Of a stretch of DNA of 11,451 nucleotides, positions 7,031 through 11,451 are shown piece after piece; positions within the stretch are counted from its first letter, which is position 1; each line of letters opens with the position of its first letter. The position numbers were made by a program, and so were the translations under genes. The notes under the pieces were generated by a model. It was not told the origin of the DNA. It saw only the letters and a list, made by a program, of their open reading frames with translations, and made no database searches. This DNA comes from Acidobacteriota bacterium (lineage in GTDB: Bacteria; Acidobacteriota; Terriglobia; Terriglobales; Acidobacteriaceae): assembly GCA_003224835.1 (NCBI GenBank), contig QHZX01000354.1, forward strand, positions 1 to 11,451. Direction: 5' to 3'.

Positions 7031-7122
7031 CCGATGCCTCGCCTGCAGCAACTCCGCTGTGAAGTTGGAGGTCCAGGCGTCCTCGCCCGTACAAGAAAAG
7101 TACGCAGTGAGAGAATTGGAAC

Positions 7123-8001
7123 ATGCGTCCGGTCTTTACATGGAATCTTGGCAGCCGCGCGCTTGAACTTGGCAAGCGAACGCTGGTCATGGGAATTGTG
7201 AACGTCACTCCCGATTCTTTTTCGGATGGCGGCGAACATCTCGCGCCCGACGCGGCCGTGGCTCACGCGCTCAAGTTGCTCGACGAAGGCGCCGACGTTG
7301 TCGATATCGGCGGTGAGTCAACGCGGCCCGGAGCCAGAGTTGGCGCCGAAAATCCAGCAGTTTCAGCGGAAGTAGAATTGCAGCGGGTGCTGCCAGTGAT
7401 TACCGGAGTTAAGAAGGCGCGCCCGTCCGCAATCGTCTCGATCGATACGTATAAATCAACCGTGGCGCGGGATGCAGTCGAAGCCGGAGCGGAAATCGTT
7501 AATGACGTTTCAGGATTGCAGTGGGATCCCGCGATGAAGGCGACTTTAGCGGGTCTGACCTGCGGGGTCGTGCTGATGCACACGCGTGGCCGCCCTGATG
7601 AGTGGCGCTCGCTTCCCACGGTTCTCGACATGGTTATGCTGACCAACCGCGAACTGCGACAACGTTCAGATGCGGCGGTGGCAGGGGGAGTTAAGCGCGA
7701 TCGCATTGTTCTCGATCCCGGCTTCGGATTCGGAAAACGGTTCGAAGAAAATTATCCTTTACTACGCCGCTTCAGCGAATTTCAAGAACTGCGTTTTCCG
7801 CTGCTTGCGGGCGTATCAAAGAAGTCTTTTGTGGGACGCGCTCTGGCACAAAACGGAAAAGACGCCACCGTTGCCGGTCGCCAGTTTGGGAGTTTGGGCG
7901 CTGAGGTCGCGCTTGCGATGAAAGGCGCTCACATTATTCGGACCCACGATGTACGGATGTGTGTAGAGGCGCTTAGGCTAGCCGATCTGGCCGCGAGTTA
8001 A
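7123..8001 (+). CDS. folP: Dihydropteroate synthase
   Basis: 292 residues. The enzyme joins 6-hydroxymethyl-dihydropterin diphosphate to p-aminobenzoate to make dihydropteroate in cytosolic folate synthesis, and is the sulfonamide target. Family signatures are in order: MGIVNVTPDSFSDGG (23-37), DIGGESTRPGA (61-71), SIDTYK (106-111), NDVSG (127-131), LDPGFGFGK (197-205), AGVSKKSFVG (229-238, where many homologues have SRKS) and RTHDV (273-277). These cover the pterin pocket and the flexible loops 1 and 2. Length is normal to slightly long. ATG 7123 follows a weak purine-rich stretch. It is apparently transcribed alone, divergent from dacB and convergent with dtd; no other folate gene is in the window. 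Confidence 0.96.
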   Translation: MRPVFTWNLGSRALELGKRTLVMGIVNVTPDSFSDGGEHLAPDAAVAHALKLLDEGADVVDIGGESTRPGARVGAENPAVSAEVELQRVLPVITGVKKARPSAIVSIDTYKSTVARDAVEAGAEIVNDVSGLQWDPAMKATLAGLTCGVVLMHTRGRPDEWRSLPTVLDMVMLTNRELRQRSDAAVAGGVKRDRIVLDPGFGFGKRFEENYPLLRRFSEFQELRFPLLAGVSKKSFVGRALAQNGKDATVAGRQFGSLGAEVALAMKGAHIIRTHDVRMCVEALRLADLAAS

Positions 8002-8010
8002 CCGCGCTCC

Positions 8011-8066
8011 CAGTGGCTAAAGCCGTGGATCATGTGAGTGCTTTGTGGCACGACTGAAGTCGTGCC
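8011..8066. repeat. REP-like double hairpin between folP and dtd
   Basis: Two hairpins lie in the 87-base convergent gap. The first is GGCT-AA-AGCC (8015-8024), extendable by wobble pairs. The second is a perfect 8-base stem, GGCACGAC-TGAA-GTCGTGCC (8047-8066), with a TGAA loop. There is no T tract, so it is not a classic terminator, though it could act as a two-way transcript end or RNA stabiliser. The motif recurs as a half-copy at 8588-8600. I recall similar palindromes scattered in acidobacterial genomes, but could not check this. Confidence 0.6.
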
Positions 8067-8088
8067 CTTCCCGGCCTTGCGAGCCAAT

Positions 8089-8538
8089 TCAGAATGCGCG
8101 AGTAGAATCCAGCAGAATCGTGACCGGCCCGTCATTCACCAATTCCACCTGCATCGTTGCCTGGAACCGTCCGGTTTCGCACGTAATCCCGGCTTCGCGA
8201 ATTTTGGAAACGAAATGTTCATACAGCCTGTGCGCGACCTCCGGAGGTGCGGCTTCGTCAAATGACGGGCGTTTGCCTTTCCGCACATCACCGTACAACG
8301 TGAATTGGGACACAGCGAGCACTGCCCCGCCAGTATCAACGAGGGATAAATTCATTTTTCCCTTTTCGTCGTCAAAGATGCGGAGGCTCACCAGCTTCGC
8401 GGCCAGGTACTCTGCGTCTGTTTGACTGTCCGATTTAGCAACCCCGAGCAGAACCAGCAACCCAGGCCCAATTCTTCCGACGACCTCTTCAACGACGTTC
8501 ACCTGAGCCCGACTCACGCGTTGTATGACAGCTCGCAT
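8089..8538 (-). CDS. dtd: D-aminoacyl-tRNA deacylase
   Basis: 149 residues, the usual length. It hydrolyses D-amino acids (and Gly from mischarged tRNAAla) off tRNA in the cytosol, a chirality proofreading step acting as a homodimer. The start MRAVIQRVSRAQV is characteristic, as are SQFTLYGD (77-84), GRFQATMQV (123-131) and NDGPVTILLDS (135-145). The last contains the Gly-cis-Pro dipeptide that provides chiral selection across the dimer interface. ATG 8538 gives the canonical N-terminus directly, so the start is secure although the Shine-Dalgarno is weak. It is convergent with folP and divergent from the TPR gene. Nothing in it looks unusual. Confidence 0.96.
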   Translation of the reverse strand: MRAVIQRVSRAQVNVVEEVVGRIGPGLLVLLGVAKSDSQTDAEYLAAKLVSLRIFDDEKGKMNLSLVDTGGAVLAVSQFTLYGDVRKGKRPSFDEAAPPEVAHRLYEHFVSKIREAGITCETGRFQATMQVELVNDGPVTILLDSTRAF

Positions 8539-8587
8539 TAATTATTCACATTCTTTGGAGCGTAGCAGAGCAGAACGCAATCGGACT

Positions 8588-8600
8588 ACTGAAGTCGTGC
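8588..8600. repeat. Half-copy of the REP-like palindrome
   Basis: ACTGAAGTCGTGC here is identical over 13 bases to 8053-8065 in the full palindrome. The preceding arm (GGACT, 8583-8587) is degenerate compared with the full copy, leaving only a short stem. It sits in the 75-base gap between dtd and the first possible start of the TPR gene. Confidence 0.5.
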
Positions 8601-8673
8601 GCCCTGAGCGCGAATGAACGCTTCACTTGTTTGGACGCTCGGCCTGATTGTAGACTCCTGGTTCGAGCTTCAA

Positions 8674-10296
8674 GTGAATCGATCAACCGTCCTGCTGCTT
8701 TTGGCTCTCGCCCTTTCTGCACAATTGTTCGCTGAACACGGCCCTGAACATGGCCTGACTGAACGGGATCTGGGTGCGGTACATTTTCCGACTTCCTGCG
8801 CGCCCGCCGTACAGAATGAGTTTGAACGCGGAGTCGCACTGCTGCACTCGTTCGCGTTTGAGACGGCAGAGGCCACCTTCAGGCAGGTTGCCCAGCACGA
8901 TCCCAAGTGCGCCATGGCGCATTGGGGCATCGCGAGAAGTTTCTGGCGATGGGGGATGCCCAATGCGGCAATTCGCGAGAACGGTTGGCATGAAGCGTCA
9001 ATCGCAAATTCCCTGAACCCTTCCACTAAACGTGAGCGTGAGTACATTGCCGCTGTAGCCGCTCTATATCAGAATCCGAAAGATCGTGACAAGAATCGCT
9101 GGCAACGATACCTCGAAGGACTGGAAAGGCTACGTCGGGATTATCCCAACGACGATGAAGCCACAGCGTTCTATGCCTACGCTCTAATCGACGCGGACAA
9201 AGACGATGATCTTAGGCACGAAAAGCGCAGGCAAGCAGCCGCTCTGTTAGAGCCTCTGTTTGCAAAAGAGCCTAACCATCCCGGCGTCGCCCACTATCTG
9301 ATCCATGCGTACGACAAGCCAGACTTGGCGAGTTTGGGATTGCCGGCCGCGCGTCGTTACGCGCTGATTGCCCCTGCTGCGCCGCATGCCCTTCACATGC
9401 CGTCACATATTTTTGCCCAGCTTGGGATGTGGCAAGAAGATATCCAGTCCAATTTGGGTTCGCTCGCAGCGAGTCGCAGCCCGGGCATTAGTCATATGGA
9501 AGATCAGGGTCACGAGTACCATGCGATGGAGTTCTTGATGTACGCCTATCTTCAATGTGGCCGTGAGGACGAAGCGAAGAAGCTTTTGGATGAAGTTAAG
9601 TCGCTTCCAAGAGTGAAGAGCATGTATGGGGATAGTTCCGATCCGAAAATATACGCCTTGGTCTCGTACTCAGCAGCTTACGCTCTGGAATTGCACCGGT
9701 GGACAGAGGCAGCTGAGTTACCGCTAGTGCCGGGCACCCAGGTTGGAGACGACACAATCACTTATCTTGGCCGTGCAATCGGAGCAGCCCGAGCAGGAGA
9801 TGCTGCTCTCGCTCGCAAGAACATCGCGCAAATTGACTCTATTTATAGGCAAGTTGTCGCCAGGAAACTCCCATTCGCCGGATGGGTCAAGCAAGAAAAG
9901 GAAGAAGCTGAAGCGTGGGCTGATCATGCAGAGGGTCGTAACGACGAGGCGCTCCGGCCATTACAAGCAATAGCCAACAAGCAGCGAACCGGCACCTTTG
10001 GCGCGACTGGAGATCTTCCCGCGCGTGAAATGTTAGCCGATATGCTTCTGGAGATGAACCGTCCAGAAGACGCCTTGGTCCAATATCGACAGGCACTAAA
10101 GATAAATCCGAACAGATTTGATTCAGTTTACGGAGCGGGCCGGGCGGCCGAAATGGCTAAACATCCTCAGGAGGCCGCGACTTATTTTCAACGCCTGGTG
10201 CAGGTCTGCGCCGGAAGCAGGTCAACTCGTCCAGAACTCGCTTATGCCAGCCGTTTCCTATCCGAGGTGGCCACGAAACAATTCAACTTAAAGTAA
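8674..10296 (+). CDS. Secreted tetratricopeptide-repeat protein
   Basis: 540 residues from GTG 8674. The frame is open to an ATG at 8614, adding 20 residues, but GTG 8674 places a clean signal peptide at the N-terminus (MNRSTVLLLLALALSAQLFA, then EHGP), so I prefer it. Neither start has a good Shine-Dalgarno. TPR-like helix pairs are visible near the N-terminus (GVALLHSFAFETAEATFRQV, then CAMAHWGIA), in the middle (PGVAHYLIHAYDKPDLASLG, then HALHMPSHIFAQLGMW) and at the C-terminus (AREMLADMLLEMNRPEDALV, then YRQALKINPNRFDSVYGAGR). The conserved HYLIHAYD and HMPSHIF stretches mark a known but uncharacterised group of periplasmic TPR proteins of about 550 residues. Such repeats hold protein partners; no enzyme motif is seen. 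The function is unknown. Confidence 0.8.
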   Translation: MNRSTVLLLLALALSAQLFAEHGPEHGLTERDLGAVHFPTSCAPAVQNEFERGVALLHSFAFETAEATFRQVAQHDPKCAMAHWGIARSFWRWGMPNAAIRENGWHEASIANSLNPSTKREREYIAAVAALYQNPKDRDKNRWQRYLEGLERLRRDYPNDDEATAFYAYALIDADKDDDLRHEKRRQAAALLEPLFAKEPNHPGVAHYLIHAYDKPDLASLGLPAARRYALIAPAAPHALHMPSHIFAQLGMWQEDIQSNLGSLAASRSPGISHMEDQGHEYHAMEFLMYAYLQCGREDEAKKLLDEVKSLPRVKSMYGDSSDPKIYALVSYSAAYALELHRWTEAAELPLVPGTQVGDDTITYLGRAIGAARAGDAALARKNIAQIDSIYRQVVARKLPFAGWVKQEKEEAEAWADHAEGRNDEALRPLQAIANKQRTGTFGATGDLPAREMLADMLLEMNRPEDALVQYRQALKINPNRFDSVYGAGRAAEMAKHPQEAATYFQRLVQVCAGSRSTRPELAYASRFLSEVATKQFNLK

Positions 10297-10329
10297 TCGC
10301 GTCATCCCATAACCGATGCAGGCTGACCC

Positions 10330-10368
10330 TTGACCCGTTTGACCGTAAACCCAGACAACAATTAGGAT
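10330..10368 (+). promoter_or_regulatory. Candidate promoter of the acpP-fabF operon
   Basis: TTGACC (10339-10344) and TAGGAT (10363-10368) are 18 bases apart and match the sigma-70 boxes 5/6 and 4/6, about 46 bases before the acpP start. TTGACC also occurs 9 bases earlier (10330-10335), making a tandem direct repeat that could offer a second -35 or a binding site. Based on sequence matching only. Confidence 0.4.
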
Positions 10369-10414
10369 TTCCCTTTGCCCCGGCAGTCCCATCTAATTCT
10401 GAGCGAGGAAAATC

Positions 10415-10660
10415 ATGGCAGCCGTTGATGAAAAAGTTAAACAGATTATCGTTGAGCAACTCGGAGTGGACGAGGGCGAAGTGACCCCCGCCGCTTCTTT
10501 CGTGGACGATCTTGGCGCCGACTCGCTGGACACCGTCGAATTGGTAATGGCGTTCGAAGAAGCCTTCGAAATCGAAATTCCCGACGAGGATGCGGAAAAA
10601 ATCCGCACCGTACAGGACGCGGTCGATTACATCGGCAAGCACGCGAAAGCGGGGAAGTGA
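10415..10660 (+). CDS. acpP: Acyl carrier protein
   Basis: 81 residues, acidic, typical length. It carries growing acyl chains on 4'-phosphopantetheine during type II fatty acid synthesis. The modification site is the DSL motif with Ser37 (DDLGADSLDTVELVMAFEEA), followed by the helix III region EIEIPDEDAEKI. ATG 10415 has a GAGGA element at 10405-10409, 5 bases upstream. The stop lies 3 bases before the fabF GTG, so the two are translated from one message, the usual acpP-fabF arrangement. Confidence 0.97.
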   Translation: MAAVDEKVKQIIVEQLGVDEGEVTPAASFVDDLGADSLDTVELVMAFEEAFEIEIPDEDAEKIRTVQDAVDYIGKHAKAGK

Positions 10661-10663
10661 CTG

Positions 10664-11451
10664 GTGCGGCGAGTTGTCGTCACCGGTATTGGCCTGATCT
10701 GCGCGGTCGGCAACAAAACTGATGAGGTCTGGCGGAACCTGCTGGCCGGCAAGAGCGGTATCGGACCTATTACCCAGTTTGACGCTTCTAAACACGCGTG
10801 CCAGATTGCGGCCGAAGTCAGGAATTTCGACCCGCTGAATTTCATCGAAAAAAAAGAAGTAAAGAAAATGGGCCGCTTCATCCACCTGGCGATGGCTGCG
10901 GCGGAAGAAGCGATGTGCATGTCCGGCTTGCAGATCACGCCGGAGAATGAGGAAAGTGTCGGCGTGCACATTGGATCGGGAATCGGCGGATTCGACATCA
11001 TTGAGCGCGAGCACACGGCGTTAATGGAAGGTGGTCCGCGCAGGATTTCTCCTTTCTTTATTCCTGCGGCCATCGTGAACCTGGCGGCCGGACACGTCTC
11101 CATGCGTTTTGGCGCGAAAGGGCCGAACGAAGCCACGGCCACCGCATGTACTACGAGTGCGCATTCCATCGGCGATTCTTTTCGCATTATTCAGCACGGC
11201 GATGCCGATGTGATGATTGCCGGCGGCACTGAAGCGGCAATCACCCCGCTCGGTGTTGGTGGTTTCGCCGCGATGCGTGCGCTTTCCACGCGCAATAACG
11301 AGCCCGAAAAATCCAGCCGCCCATGGGACCGTGACCGCGACGGATTTGTGATGGGCGAAGGCGCCGGAATTCTCATCCTTGAAGAGTTGGAACATGCCCG
11401 CGCGCGTGGGGCCAAGCCAATCGCAGAAGTCGTAGGCTATGGCATGAGCGG
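10664..11451 (+). CDS. fabF: Beta-ketoacyl-ACP synthase II (partial, 3' end beyond window)
   Basis: 262 residues are visible from GTG 10664 (MRRVVVTGIGLICAVGN) and the frame is open to the window edge; the family is about 410-420 residues, so roughly two thirds is present. It elongates acyl-ACP with malonyl-ACP by decarboxylating Claisen condensation. Landmarks are HIGSGIGGF (102-110), FIPAAIVNLAAGHVSMRFG (132-150), the active-site Cys162 in ATACTTSAHSIGD, AGGTEAAITPLGVGGFAAMRALS, and WDRDRDGFVMGEGAG. The catalytic His pair lies beyond the edge. GTG is chosen because VVVTGIG must sit at the N-terminus and no ATG is available. GGGGAAG at 10651-10657, inside the acpP end, serves as ribosome binding site. 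Confidence 0.96.
   Translation, partial: MRRVVVTGIGLICAVGNKTDEVWRNLLAGKSGIGPITQFDASKHACQIAAEVRNFDPLNFIEKKEVKKMGRFIHLAMAAAEEAMCMSGLQITPENEESVGVHIGSGIGGFDIIEREHTALMEGGPRRISPFFIPAAIVNLAAGHVSMRFGAKGPNEATATACTTSAHSIGDSFRIIQHGDADVMIAGGTEAAITPLGVGGFAAMRALSTRNNEPEKSSRPWDRDRDGFVMGEGAGILILEELEHARARGAKPIAEVVGYGMS

Noticed and set aside
8047..8066. Classic rho-independent terminator of folP
   Set aside because: The hairpin is strong, but no T tract follows on either strand, and the same motif recurs at 8588-8600. A repeat element explains it better.
8614..8673. ATG 8614 as the start of the TPR protein
   Set aside because: It would place 20 residues, including acidic ones, before an otherwise perfect signal peptide. 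GTG 8674 is preferred, though 8614 cannot be fully excluded.
10283..11014. 243-residue - strand open frame
   Set aside because: It is antisense to acpP and fabF, both certain genes. No protein-like motifs were seen.

Overview
The window looks like chromosomal DNA of a moderately GC-rich Gram-negative bacterium. My best guess is an Acidobacteriota/Terriglobia soil lineage. This is inference from gene style, from the palindromic intergenic repeat at 8047-8066, and from the mix of phage-tail remnant and housekeeping genes. No marker gene here proves it, and I see no RNA genes, CRISPR array, integrase or transposase.

Layout. Positions 1-3571 (+ strand) hold the distal end of a phage-tail-like cluster. 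It contains the 3' end of an unrecognised protein (1-513), a large tail hub/baseplate-type gene broken by a frame change (562-2307 then about 2237-2803), a small coiled-coil protein with a hydrophobic C-terminus that resembles XhlA/holin accessory proteins (2891-3199), and a small lipoprotein (3320-3571). Positions 3574-6951 (- strand) hold a class V aminotransferase of the cysteine-desulfurase-like VC1184 type, a PPOX/F420-type flavin-split-barrel gene that has lost an internal segment and its frame (4944-5281), and an intact D-alanyl-D-alanine carboxypeptidase of peptidase family S13 (PBP4/DacB).

From 7123 the genes are mostly + strand: dihydropteroate synthase (folP), then convergent D-aminoacyl-tRNA deacylase (dtd, - strand), a secreted TPR protein, and the start of a fatty-acid synthesis operon, acpP-fabF, with fabF running off the right edge.

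The genes form no single new pathway. The right part is core metabolism: folate, cell wall, tRNA proofreading and fatty acid synthesis. The left part is a decaying or domesticated phage tail/lysis module. The most notable points are two separate out-of-frame internal deletions or frameshifts (tail hub and PPOX gene), a lectin-like insertion in the tail hub, and a REP-like palindrome with a second half-copy flanking dtd. I did not find convincing evidence of an undescribed system.
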